Shown here piece after piece: positions 26,634 to 35,148 of a stretch of 64,000 nt of DNA. Below the pieces are notes generated by a model. The model was not told the DNA's origin and did no database searches. It worked only from the letters and a program-made list of their open reading frames with translations. Every line of letters starts with the position of its first letter. Positions within the stretch are counted from its first letter, which is position 1. The position numbers and the translations under genes were made by a program. Source of the stretch: DATLMR01 sp964615905 (GTDB lineage: Bacteria; Acidobacteriota; Blastocatellia; UBA7656); the NCBI GenBank assembly GCA_964615905.1, contig CAZTUB010000023.1, positions 1-64,000 of the forward strand. Reading direction: 5' to 3'.

Positions 26634-27025
26634 GATCGAGGGCTGAGCTAAAGGAGGTGCGCTCTCCTGTCGGCCGCACCGGTCGCCTCGGTCGCCAGAC
26701 TGGTTACGACGGTCACCACAGATTGACGGACTCTGACCCAGGCTTCTCCTTCACTCCAAAGGTTCGTCGAGCACTTCCTGATTCAAACCCATAGAAAACC
26801 TATTCGCCTGAGAAGGCAAAGCGAATCTACGCCTCCCCGCTGGTCATAACGCTCGGCCGAGCGCGCGCGATCCGCTGGCCGTAATCTTGGCAAGCACCTC
26901 TCAGTTCAACTGCCAGCTATGTTGTGCTCGGATTAAATCCCCGGAAAGAGCCTGCGCTCGATCGTGGCACGTAAGTAGCTTTACCAGGTGTGTCTCGATT
27001 CGACTGCTTTAGAGGAACGAAGAAA
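26634..27025 (+). other. Intergenic region between primase and transglycosylase genes
   Basis: About 390 bases. A small hairpin (AGGAG-N7-CTCCT at 26652-26668) and a sigma54-like element (26965-26979) are the only features seen. No credible gene on either strand. Confidence 0.45.
26965..26979 (+). promoter_or_regulatory. Sigma54-like (-24/-12) promoter before the transglycosylase gene
   Basis: TGGCAC-GTAAG-TAGC, with a perfect -24 half, GG-N10-GC spacing and one mismatch in the -12 half. It lies about 45 bases upstream of the ATG at 27026. Confidence 0.4.
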
Positions 27026-27808
27026 ATGCCAGGCGTACCCTTCAAAAAAGCTAAACCAGGCACCTGCGCGCGGGTCATTTTCTTCTTTTTCCTATTGGTA
27101 GTCTTCTCAGTCGCCGGGGCTGCGCCGATTCTGGCACAGGACAATAACTTCAAGGGCCTCAGCGCTCGGTTCCGTGATGAGGCCAGGTTAGCACGGCCCC
27201 AGTTAGCACGGCCCCGCACTTCCAACTCGCAACCAGCCAACAGGCGTCACGGCCCGCGGCCACTGCCGATTGATCTCGCGCGCAAGATCGTCTCCATTGC
27301 GATCAGCGAGGGCGTCGATCACATGCTCGTGCTCGAGATGATGCGCCAGGAGTCCGGATTTAACACCGGGGCTCGATCAGGCAAAGGCGCTGCCGGCCTT
27401 ATGCAATTCATCCCCGCAACGGCGCGACGGTTTGCCGTCAACGATCCCCACAACCCGGATGAAGCTATTCGCGGCGCCTGCAGGTACATCAAACACCTGG
27501 CGAGCCTGTTCGACAATCGCATCGATCTGATCCTTGCCGGCTACAACGCGGGCGAGGGCGCGGTTAGAAAATATGGGAACAAGGTTCCTCCATATCGTGA
27601 GACACAAAATTACGTCACCTCAATCCTTGCGGGCTACCGCCGGGCGAAACAATTACAAGCCGCGGTCAAGGCCAAACCTTCATCCCCCCAGGCTGCAGCT
27701 TCGCCGGGCCCTCCGGCCTGGCACGGTCAACCTGTTTCAAAGGAGCAACTCTCCGACCTCGGCCGCATACCACGTATGGGGACAAGCCGGAGAAATACTT
27801 CCAATTAA
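27026..27808 (+). CDS. Secreted lytic transglycosylase (SLT, VirB1-like)
   Basis: About 260 aa from the ATG at 27026 (GAGGA 9 bases upstream). A signal peptide (VIFFFFLLVVFSVAGAAPILAQ) is followed by a short basic linker with a duplicated 13-base unit (TTAGCACGGCCCC). The SLT domain carries the catalytic Glu in MMRQESGF, GAAGLMQFIPATA and the AGYNAGEGAV motif. Family role: cleaves glycan strands to open the wall for the T4SS channel, the VirB1 role. It is separated from the main T4SS block but shares a sigma54-like promoter with it. Confidence 0.92.
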   Translation: MPGVPFKKAKPGTCARVIFFFFLLVVFSVAGAAPILAQDNNFKGLSARFRDEARLARPQLARPRTSNSQPANRRHGPRPLPIDLARKIVSIAISEGVDHMLVLEMMRQESGFNTGARSGKGAAGLMQFIPATARRFAVNDPHNPDEAIRGACRYIKHLASLFDNRIDLILAGYNAGEGAVRKYGNKVPPYRETQNYVTSILAGYRRAKQLQAAVKAKPSSPQAAASPGPPAWHGQPVSKEQLSDLGRIPRMGTSRRNTSN

Positions 27809-27825
27809 CTTTCACTGGAGCAACC

Positions 27826-29085
27826 ATGGAATCAAGCTCTTCAACAAACGCAGCCACGGTCGCAGGCACCCCGCCATTCGCCTTAACTTTCATCGCAGAC
27901 CGTCCGTCTCTCGCGAGGGTCGGCGAAGTCCTTCGAGACACGCGCATCAACAGGGGCAAGGGACTAAGAGATCTTGCGGGAGCAACGGGTCTGCGAATCG
28001 TAGACATAACCGCGATTGAGCGCGGCGAATTTGATCTTACTGCCATACATATTCAATCTCTTCTCCGTGAGCTCGCGCTCCCGGTTTCAGAGATGGACGC
28101 TCTTTGCCCTGGCGCTAACATCAGCCTGATGCTCCAGAACCTCGGCAACGCTTCGGGTGCGGAAGACAGCGCGCGCGCGCCGGTTGATGATCGTTCGAGT
28201 GACGACCTTGCACCTCGGGTCGATCAACAAGCAGCAGCCAACCCAACGACCCCCCAGAGTCTCGCCCCATCACAGGCGGAAGGCAGTCCTTCAACAGTCA
28301 AGACGGATCGTCCCCAGCCCTGGGCAGTCTCAACAAGCGGCGAGCCCACTCACTACGACGTGCGCGCCAGCATCCCACAGCTTTTCCAACGACTGCGACT
28401 CCCCAGGCAAGCCAGCCAGGCCGGAGCCCGAAGGGGCCGTCAGTCGCCGGGCGAGATCGTTTACGTCTGGTCGAGCACCACAGCCGGCATGACAGTCAAG
28501 ATACATAGCGGCATCAATCCGCGCAGCGGTCTGGTCAACCGAACAGGGAAGACACGCGAGCGGCTCGCGCAACTTCGGTTCGAGATTACCGATGATCGCT
28601 CCGGCCTCCTTGTTCGACACTGGACCATGTATGTCTCCTTTGACCAGCCGGACTGGCCGGCTCACGTCCAGGCAGCTTGCGGGACCAGCCTGACCCTGGC
28701 CGGTCACAGGCCTCGCTGCCCGATTTGCAAATCAGACTCGATGCAGCTCAAGGAGCGGGAACTCCTGATTCGCTGGGAATGTTCAAACACGCCGTGCAGG
28801 GGTAAGTTCCCATTACGACGACCAAACTCACTCGAATACTTCCCGCTGCGTTTGACACAGAGCGCCAGGTCTAGCCACAGCGCCAAACGCCGCGACAATC
28901 ATTCATCGCCTGCTTCCAATCGACACGCGCCGGCCGGACGGGTGGCGCGGTCAGGATCACAAGGGCAGGACTCTGGATCACAAGAGCCCGGCTCAGATCT
29001 CCAATCCGAAGCAATACTCGGAAGGCCGTCGCCTGCGGCGCTCGCGGAGATCACTAGCATCTCGGCTCAAACGGGGGGCGCATAA
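27826..29085 (+). CDS. XRE-type HTH protein with C-terminal zinc ribbon
   Basis: 419 aa; TGGAGC precedes the ATG. Residues ~25-85 form an XRE-like HTH (LARVGEVLRDTRINRGKGLRDLAGATGLRIVDITAIERGEFD). The middle is low complexity. A Cys4-type ribbon (CPICKSDS... WECSNTPCRGKFPLRRP) lies near residues 300-335, with an upstream region (VYVWSSTTAGMTVKIHSGI) of unknown fold. It starts 18 bases after the transglycosylase gene and is followed by a metallopeptidase-like gene. That pairing recalls repressor/anti-repressor pairs of integrative elements, an inference only. Confidence 0.7.
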   Translation: MESSSSTNAATVAGTPPFALTFIADRPSLARVGEVLRDTRINRGKGLRDLAGATGLRIVDITAIERGEFDLTAIHIQSLLRELALPVSEMDALCPGANISLMLQNLGNASGAEDSARAPVDDRSSDDLAPRVDQQAAANPTTPQSLAPSQAEGSPSTVKTDRPQPWAVSTSGEPTHYDVRASIPQLFQRLRLPRQASQAGARRGRQSPGEIVYVWSSTTAGMTVKIHSGINPRSGLVNRTGKTRERLAQLRFEITDDRSGLLVRHWTMYVSFDQPDWPAHVQAACGTSLTLAGHRPRCPICKSDSMQLKERELLIRWECSNTPCRGKFPLRRPNSLEYFPLRLTQSARSSHSAKRRDNHSSPASNRHAPAGRVARSGSQGQDSGSQEPGSDLQSEAILGRPSPAALAEITSISAQTGGA

Positions 29086-29149
29086 TCGGGTCGGTTCGCC
29101 GAACTCGATTTGGTTATCAGATTAATTTCGTTCTCAGAGAGGTCTTCTT

Positions 29150-30103
29150 TTGCGAAAGTATACTCCGGCTCCACAGGTTGATGATTATGCTCGCCCGCTG
29201 ATCGAGCATTTTCACCCTCATTTGGCTGGAGTGCCCTGCATTTATGTTTTCGTTGACGAACTCCCGATCACCGGCGGCAAGAAGACCCTCGCGCGGATTC
29301 GCAAGGTATCCGGTCTTAACGCATTCCTGATCACCCTCGCATACGGCCAGGCGGGTGACAGAAGCGGGCTTTGCAATCTCCACACGAACCCCACGGACGG
29401 CATTCTCGTCATGGAAATAGTCAAGCCGGAGTGGGATTTTGCCGACGCGAGAAAGCGGTTCGCTACGGTCGACCACGAACTCTCGCACGTGAAGGTAACC
29501 GACAAAGCAAAGCTTTTAATAATAAAACATTTCCTCGAAGAATTCCCCGAGGTGATCGATCGCTGGGGTGTCTATCTGGAGGATCGCCGCCAGTTCGCTC
29601 AAACCTGCGCAAGACAACTCAGACTCGAAGCCGCGGGTCAGCTGCCGGACGGAATGCGCGCTGATTTCTTTCTCTCACTGGCAGCCTCATTTTCTCAGCC
29701 CGGCGCCCCAGCCAACTCCCACCAGGGATTTATCGACAATAGTCATCTCGTAATCGGCGGCGATTCCCAATCGGTTGAAAACTCTTTTGAAGACGATCTC
29801 GACCCACAGCCTGGCCGAGATCAAACCGCTGCCGCTGCCGCAGTCGATTCCGCAGACGGGCGCGCCGAAGCTTCTACCGGTGCCTCTCAGTCGCCAGTCG
29901 CCGACTCAACCGGCGGGGGTCAATCAGCATCACTCGACCCCTCATCTGAGATCGCGGCCGACACGATCGGTGCTCGGATCGCTGCTGATTCCTCTTCTGA
30001 AATCACGTTCCAGGATGATTTGAATTCCCAGCCCTATCTAAGCACGACCGGCGGCGTGCCGCACGCATCACAACCTCACAACACCTCTCCGCCTCCCAAT
30101 TGA
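29150..30103 (+). CDS. Putative zinc metallopeptidase (HELSH)
   Basis: 317 aa, TTG start with GAGAGG 9 bases upstream. Residues 1-165 resemble the putative phage metallopeptidase family: DYARPLIEHFHPHLAGVPCIYVFVD, then TVDHELSHV carrying an HExxH zinc motif. The C-terminal half is low complexity with repeated acidic blocks (FEDDLDPQP, FQDDLNSQP). Substrate unknown. It is adjacent to the XRE regulator, so cleavage of a regulator (as ImmA does to ImmR in ICEBs1) is conceivable. Confidence 0.65.
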   Translation: MRKYTPAPQVDDYARPLIEHFHPHLAGVPCIYVFVDELPITGGKKTLARIRKVSGLNAFLITLAYGQAGDRSGLCNLHTNPTDGILVMEIVKPEWDFADARKRFATVDHELSHVKVTDKAKLLIIKHFLEEFPEVIDRWGVYLEDRRQFAQTCARQLRLEAAGQLPDGMRADFFLSLAASFSQPGAPANSHQGFIDNSHLVIGGDSQSVENSFEDDLDPQPGRDQTAAAAAVDSADGRAEASTGASQSPVADSTGGGQSASLDPSSEIAADTIGARIAADSSSEITFQDDLNSQPYLSTTGGVPHASQPHNTSPPPN

Positions 30104-30617
30104 CCGGCCCCCTTCGAAGGGGGGTGAGCAAACAGCGCAATCAAACATCGTTGATCGGGACTAGAATCCGATCAATCATATTCGATGAATGTTAAACCCG
30201 ACTGGCCCGGAAGTCTGAAAGATAAACGGCTGTACCAGACGACGATTGCCTATCAATTATGTGATTAGCCAGGTGAACCGTAACCGGCGCAAAGCTGAAC
30301 CATTGTGGCGCAGCAGGATCAAACCGAATTGGCTGCAAGCACTGTCTTGCTGATTCAGCGACCCGGTCCGCCGTATAACACAGTTGTCCTTTTTGCGCTT
30401 TTTCGGCTCCGTTTGTTGCTGCCGGTAATCTTTGTATTTAAAGCTGTTTACGGGTCTTAGCTTATTAGTAGGGCCAGAGCCGTTGCGAACCGGGTTTGGT
30501 AATACCCGAAGGGCCACTCGGACGCGCAGGAGGCCGAGCAACGAATCACCGATCTTAACCGGCGAGGCAAGATCAATTTGATGTCGCGATCAATAATAGC
30601 GCACCGGTCCAGAAGGC
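30104..30617 (+). other. Intergenic region upstream of the ISL3-like gene
   Basis: About 510 bases. A perfect 16-bp palindrome CCCCCTTCGAAGGGGG (30108-30123) directly after the metallopeptidase stop may act as a terminator. Otherwise I see no gene, and no transposon inverted repeats. Confidence 0.5.
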
Positions 30618-32072
30618 TTGGACTCACGAGACACACGCGAGGGCTTGGCTGCCTCCGCTGGACTGCTTCAACCCAAGCGGGGATACGTGGCACAAGACAT
30701 CACTCAAGGCCTGCTGAGATTTGACGAGCAAGATGAGACCACGCAAGATGCGACCGCGCATGCCGCGCGCGGTGAAGTCGCGCTCACTCATCCCAACGAG
30801 TCTTCTGATCCCCATGCGGTGACTGAAGCCTTGCCCTCAACATCGGGTGACGCGACACTGGTTCTCTGCGCCAATTGCGGCAGCCGGAATACTCACCGGT
30901 TTGGAACATTCGATGTCACGATATGTGATCTCCCTCAGGCCGGGCGACCGACAAAATTTAAGCGTAAGCGACAACGATATATCTGCAGGTCCTGCGGCTC
31001 CACCTTTCACGAACGCCATCCCGATCTTGATGATGACAGGGCAGCCACCGTCAGGCTTGTACGTTATGTAGAAGCCGAAGCGCTCCGGCGCTCGTTCACC
31101 TCTATAGCGGCCGATGTTGGCCTCGACGAATCAACCGTCCGAAGGATCTTCAAAGATTTCGTCAGGCGGCTGGACCTCGAAGCATCCTGGCCATCGCCTG
31201 AAGCGATCGGGCTTCATCGCACGACTATCAATAAGACTCCGCGGCTCCTGATCACCGACCAGCCGCGGGAGGCTCTCTTAGACGTCTTGCCTTCCACTGA
31301 GGATCACATGCTCGAACAGCGCCTCGCTGCTCTTTCAACAGGATCTCCTATTCATACCATCGTCACCTTTCCCAGTGACTCCTACCGTGGACTGATCACA
31401 ATCGTTTTGCCCGACGCCGTCATCGTCGTTGATCCTGGGTACATGCTCGAGCAGGCGATTTTACTCGTCGAACAAGCTCGCCGGCTACTACGCCAATTCT
31501 TATCCGCTTCCGATCAACGTAGCTGGACCAGACACGGCGGGTTGCTACTCAAGCGCCGAAAGGAGCTGCTACCTCGCGACGCGGCAAAGCTCGACTCGTG
31601 GTATGCCAGGTTCTCCTGGCTCGCAGATGTCTATGCTTATAAGGAGGCATTGTTTTCTCTCTATGAGGCGGAAGATAAGACGACGGCAGAAACATCGATG
31701 TCCGGGCTGCTCGCCTCCCACATTAGAGCGTCGCCGGAAGGAGTGCCGCCTGACGCGCTCCCCGCGTTCATAAATCTCAGGCGCGTACTCGACGCCTGGC
31801 AGCACGAAACGCTCGCCTACTTCGACGCCTCGCTTAGCCGAGGACCTGAAGCGATCCGGAGGCGCGCAGTTCCCGCTTTTTACGAGCTTCCGGGGGTGTC
31901 TTCCTTTGAAGCCATCAGGGGTATACTCCTCTACGGATCTATTTTCCCCGACTCTTCACACGCCCAGGCTGAAGCCCGAAAGGCAAACTCATCCCTACAC
32001 CTCCCCCCGCATACGAGTGCCGCCCCCTTTCTTAACCAGGTATTCGTCGAGAGATCGCACGCCTCTTTGTGA
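30618..32072 (+). CDS. ISL3-family transposase-like protein, catalytically degenerate
   Basis: 484 aa from TTG 30618; GTG 30687 is an alternative start. A zinc finger (CANCGSRNTHRFG... RYICRSCGSTFHER) and an HTH (IAADVGLDESTVRRIFKDFV) have the order and spacing of ISL3 (IS204/IS1001-type) transposases. The place of the first DDE Asp (usually a GIDE-like motif) reads IGLHRTT, without an acidic residue. A possible second Asp is in VVDPGYMLEQ. No terminal inverted repeats were seen. I read it as an immobile, possibly domesticated DNA-binding relative. Confidence 0.6.
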   Translation: MDSRDTREGLAASAGLLQPKRGYVAQDITQGLLRFDEQDETTQDATAHAARGEVALTHPNESSDPHAVTEALPSTSGDATLVLCANCGSRNTHRFGTFDVTICDLPQAGRPTKFKRKRQRYICRSCGSTFHERHPDLDDDRAATVRLVRYVEAEALRRSFTSIAADVGLDESTVRRIFKDFVRRLDLEASWPSPEAIGLHRTTINKTPRLLITDQPREALLDVLPSTEDHMLEQRLAALSTGSPIHTIVTFPSDSYRGLITIVLPDAVIVVDPGYMLEQAILLVEQARRLLRQFLSASDQRSWTRHGGLLLKRRKELLPRDAAKLDSWYARFSWLADVYAYKEALFSLYEAEDKTTAETSMSGLLASHIRASPEGVPPDALPAFINLRRVLDAWQHETLAYFDASLSRGPEAIRRRAVPAFYELPGVSSFEAIRGILLYGSIFPDSSHAQAEARKANSSLHLPPHTSAAPFLNQVFVERSHASL

Positions 32073-32115
32073 CCGCCACACCGAATGAATATGCCACCGG
32101 CTATTAAGCGGACAG

Positions 32116-32168
32116 TTGACAAGTTTCCTGCAATATATTTATTGACAAATTTCCTGCAATTTAATAAA
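32116..32168 (+). promoter_or_regulatory. Two tandem copies of the recurrent TTGACA-N15 promoter/operator
   Basis: Copy one: TTGACA at 32116 with AGTTTCCTGCAATAT. Copy two: TTGACA at 32142 with AATTTCCTGCAATTT and AATAAA as -10. The copies are 26 bases apart. They precede the zinc-ribbon gene at 32237. The same element occurs singly at 46179, 53987, 55668 and 62923. Confidence 0.75.
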
Positions 32169-32236
32169 CTGCACGAGTCATCTTTTATTGGATTATCAGG
32201 ATTGGCCGGTGCGGACCAACGCGAGGGCTGGACAAA

Positions 32237-32599
32237 ATGAGCAGCTACTACAGAGATTATGCGAACGAGAGCTTCGAGCCGGACGACGATCACACCGAGC
32301 AGCCACGCTGTGAGAGGTGCGGCGCTTTTCTTCCCTTCAATCCGAACGCAAAAAGCAAGATCAAAGTCGGGCAACAAGACGACCAGACCTACAACGATGA
32401 GGGCGAGCCTGAGACCTTCACGATTATCTCCGAATCCTGGCAGCCGATCCTGCTCAGGCAGTGCAAGCGATGTGGTCATTGCCAGGACGAGATGGACGGC
32501 GGCCAGGAGGAGACTGTCAGGTTCAACCCTCCCCTGGTCGGGGATTGGAGGCCCGTCGAGGGCAAGCCCGGCGAGTCTCAAGTGATCTGGAGAGTCTAG
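32237..32599 (+). CDS. Small zinc-ribbon protein
   Basis: 120 aa, no named family. Two CxxC pairs (CERCGAFL and CKRCGHCQ) about 50 residues apart suggest one zinc ribbon. The C-terminus is an extended VRFNPPLVGDWRPVEG segment. It is expressed from the doubled TTGACA-N15 promoter, with a leader of about 60 bases. The shared promoter links it to the ligase and clamp genes, hinting at a DNA-related role. Confidence 0.65.
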   Translation: MSSYYRDYANESFEPDDDHTEQPRCERCGAFLPFNPNAKSKIKVGQQDDQTYNDEGEPETFTIISESWQPILLRQCKRCGHCQDEMDGGQEETVRFNPPLVGDWRPVEGKPGESQVIWRV

Positions 32600-32649
32600 A
32601 GAAACCTTTTCGCGTGCCACCGGGCGCGCTAGTAAACGGAAAAGATCGA

Positions 32650-33216
32650 ATGACTACGTCATCATCAAACGGGCAACACGATTATAGGAAGGCAGACTGG
32701 CTGCTCTCCGTCGAGTCGGACTTTGTCACGGCAACGCTCGACGGAAACAGCTTTGCCGTCGCCCGCGCGACCGGCGATAAGACGGGCGGACGGCCCGAAC
32801 AGGAGCGGATCTCCAACCTGGCTTTGATGGCCGCCTCGCACTCTATGTTTCGCGCGCTTGAGCAGATCAGCGACAAGACCTCCGTCAACTGGCTCGACAT
32901 CGCGCGCTCGCTCGCAAGCCGTGCTATCGACCATCTTCTCGTCTTGTTCGAGTCGCACCCGCCCGCCCCCGGTCCGTGGTCGCTCACGTTTGAATCAGCC
33001 CTCGGCGCTCCTAAGATCACCGCCGCCGTAGACGGCACCCCTTTTGAGATCGCTTCTTTACTAGAGCCCGGAGGAGGGCCGTCCGCCCGAGAGGTCGGCT
33101 CCTTGATTCAAGCGGCCCCGTCTCTTTTCGAGGCTTTAAAGACGATCCTCGATCAGAAAGCGGGTCTTTCAATCGAAGAGGCTCGCGCAATCGCCCGACC
33201 TCTGTATCGGGCGTAG
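32650..33216 (+). CDS. Hypothetical protein with internal duplication
   Basis: 188 aa from ATG 32650; an upstream frame overlapping the zinc-ribbon gene is not used. Two related halves are visible: DWLLSVES... VTATLDGNSFAVA... MFRALEQISDK, and PWSLTFES... ITAAVDGTPFEIA... LFEALKTILDQ. Each half is about 85-90 residues with beta-strands followed by two helices. Function unknown. It is co-oriented with the zinc-ribbon gene 50 bases upstream and probably in the same transcript. Confidence 0.6.
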   Translation: MTTSSSNGQHDYRKADWLLSVESDFVTATLDGNSFAVARATGDKTGGRPEQERISNLALMAASHSMFRALEQISDKTSVNWLDIARSLASRAIDHLLVLFESHPPAPGPWSLTFESALGAPKITAAVDGTPFEIASLLEPGGGPSAREVGSLIQAAPSLFEALKTILDQKAGLSIEEARAIARPLYRA

Positions 33217-33287
33217 TAAAGAAGTCGGCGCGTGCCGCCAGTCCAGCATTTCGTTTGGCGTACCTCGTCGGCTTTCTTGTTCCCGCG

Positions 33288-33345
33288 ACCTAACGTCTAG
33301 CTGAGGCGCGCGCGGTAGCGCGTTGCCTCCAGCAACTTGTTCGCC
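33288..33345 (-). other. attC-like recombination site (58 bp)
   Basis: Read on the minus strand: GGCGAAC, then AAGTTGCTGGAGGC, a GC-rich loop, GCCTCAGC and GTTAGGT. GTTAGGT matches the GTTRRRY core. The arms GCTGGAGGC and GCCTCAGC pair with one unpaired G, as expected for the extrahelical base of attC sites. The inverse core GGCGAAC deviates from RYYYAAC. The site lies 145 bases beyond the carbamoyltransferase stop and marks the left edge of the island. Confidence 0.6.
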
Positions 33346-33489
33346 CAATCGGTTCTCACTTTTGCCAGTCCCATTTAGGTACATTGATGCTCTGACGGAC
33401 TTTCCGTAGGTCATCCAAAGTCCTTCCACACCCTACTAAATTCATTGCGCTCATGTTTCTCTTTCAATTGTCGAGCTTCGATCCATTAC

Positions 33490-35115
33490 TTAAGTCGAGC
33501 CAGCTATAAAGTTTGGCATCCTCAAGTATGCCTGATAATTTGTCGATGACTTCAACATATAGCTTCGCCCTTCAATCACAAAGCCGTCCAAATTGTGCTC
33601 TATCGTATAGGCCGAGAGATCGGCTATGTTGTTTATGAATCCCCTACTTTTGAAATTCAGGGAGGTATTACACAAGACACCGTAACCGGTACGTGCCTTG
33701 AATGCCATAAGCAGCTCATGCAAATGGCTGTTAGTCACAGGTGACACCGTTTGAATGCGCGCCGTCCCATTGACATGTGTCACCGCAGCTAGCGCATCCG
33801 TAGAAACGAAATGCGTGTAAAGCATAAATGGGCTCGGGTGATTGCAGCCAAACCATCTAACAGCATCTTCTTCGAGGCAGACGGGCGCAATCGGACGAAA
33901 CTGTTCGCGCTGCTTAATCTCATTCAGCCGCACCCTAGTGCTATCCTGGAATGGCGAAGCAAGAATCGAACGATTTCCCAACGCGCGTGGTCCGATTTCG
34001 TATTTTCCATTTACCCATCCGATGATCAGATTGCTAGCCAACATGTCGGCAATCATTGCGTAGTTCGTTTCGTACTCATCAAATAAAGATGCGTCGAATG
34101 CGGCATTGGCTATAAATTCAAGGCCAGAGTAGACATTCCAATCTATCTTAGGGTTCCCTGTTAAATGGAACTGCGCGTCAATCGCCGTGCCGATCGCTGA
34201 GCCTGAATCGTTGGCAACAGGTGGCACGAATATCTCGGAAAAAAGATTGGTCTCCTTCCACTTCGTGTTCCAGTCACAATTAAGTCCGCAGCCTCCAGTG
34301 ATCAGCAACGGCATGCCTCTCATCATGTTCGACTCGGCAAATTGATAAAAACGATCAAATATTCTGTCGCTGAAAATCCCTGCGAAATTACGAAACTCCG
34401 GGTCATCCAAACCTACGTTGTAGTGTCGACAATGCCTTAACACCTCACACTCCTTCGGCTTTAGGTGCAGGCAATCCTGCATGAGAAACGCGATTATTTT
34501 CTCCTCTTCATCCGAAGGCTTGCTTCTCTTCGAGAACGAAGCCAAAGCCATGAGTTTTCCTGCGTCAGAAAATCGGGAGAATTCTGCAACACTTTTATCA
34601 AAGGTTGGGTCAGCCAAGCCGTAGAGCAGGGCATAACGATGTCCAGGTTCAGGCATGACATCAGCGAGCTTTGTCAAATTGAACTCGGAATCGATTTTGT
34701 AGAATGATCCGATCACTCCTTCCCAAAGTAATGCATAGCACGGGGTGCCCTTAGGCAGATTCGACATGCCAAAGGCACAGAGAAGATGGGAACGTTCGTG
34801 GGATGATGAGAAGTATTGAACCGTCTTCCCCAATAGGCGTTTTTGACTAACTATAATGTCGCTGGTACTGACGCCATGGTATCCAGCAAGAAAGTACTGT
34901 TCAGACAGATGAGTGTCGCTAGGCCACCAGCCACCTCTACAAAGCACGTCGGGAACTTCTTTGAGTTCACCGAGAACACTGAACGCATCCGGAACGGACA
35001 GTGGTGAGTGTCGATAACCGGAGTGTTTCTCAGCCTCAATTGATGCTACTAAATGTCCGTCCTCAAGATAAGCGAATGCGCCATCGTGACCCGGATTGAA
35101 TGATAGAATTTTCAT
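33490..35115 (-). CDS. Carbamoyltransferase (NodU/TobZ-like)
   Basis: 541 aa. The start MKILSFNPGHDGAFAYLEDG and the C-terminal YrdC-like half (GWVNGKYEIGPRALGNRSILASP, then FRPIAPV) are hallmark sequences of the NodU/CmcH carbamoyltransferase family. Family role: ATP-dependent transfer of carbamoyl groups from carbamoyl phosphate to sugars or antibiotics. It ends the minus-strand cassette block behind two glycosyltransferase-type genes, so a carbamoylated surface glycan or small molecule is the likely product. Acceptor unknown. Confidence 0.85.
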   Translation of the reverse strand: MKILSFNPGHDGAFAYLEDGHLVASIEAEKHSGYRHSPLSVPDAFSVLGELKEVPDVLCRGGWWPSDTHLSEQYFLAGYHGVSTSDIIVSQKRLLGKTVQYFSSSHERSHLLCAFGMSNLPKGTPCYALLWEGVIGSFYKIDSEFNLTKLADVMPEPGHRYALLYGLADPTFDKSVAEFSRFSDAGKLMALASFSKRSKPSDEEEKIIAFLMQDCLHLKPKECEVLRHCRHYNVGLDDPEFRNFAGIFSDRIFDRFYQFAESNMMRGMPLLITGGCGLNCDWNTKWKETNLFSEIFVPPVANDSGSAIGTAIDAQFHLTGNPKIDWNVYSGLEFIANAAFDASLFDEYETNYAMIADMLASNLIIGWVNGKYEIGPRALGNRSILASPFQDSTRVRLNEIKQREQFRPIAPVCLEEDAVRWFGCNHPSPFMLYTHFVSTDALAAVTHVNGTARIQTVSPVTNSHLHELLMAFKARTGYGVLCNTSLNFKSRGFINNIADLSAYTIEHNLDGFVIEGRSYMLKSSTNYQAYLRMPNFIAGST

Positions 35116-35148
35116 TGTGCCAGCTGACTCCAGTTAAAACTACGCAGC

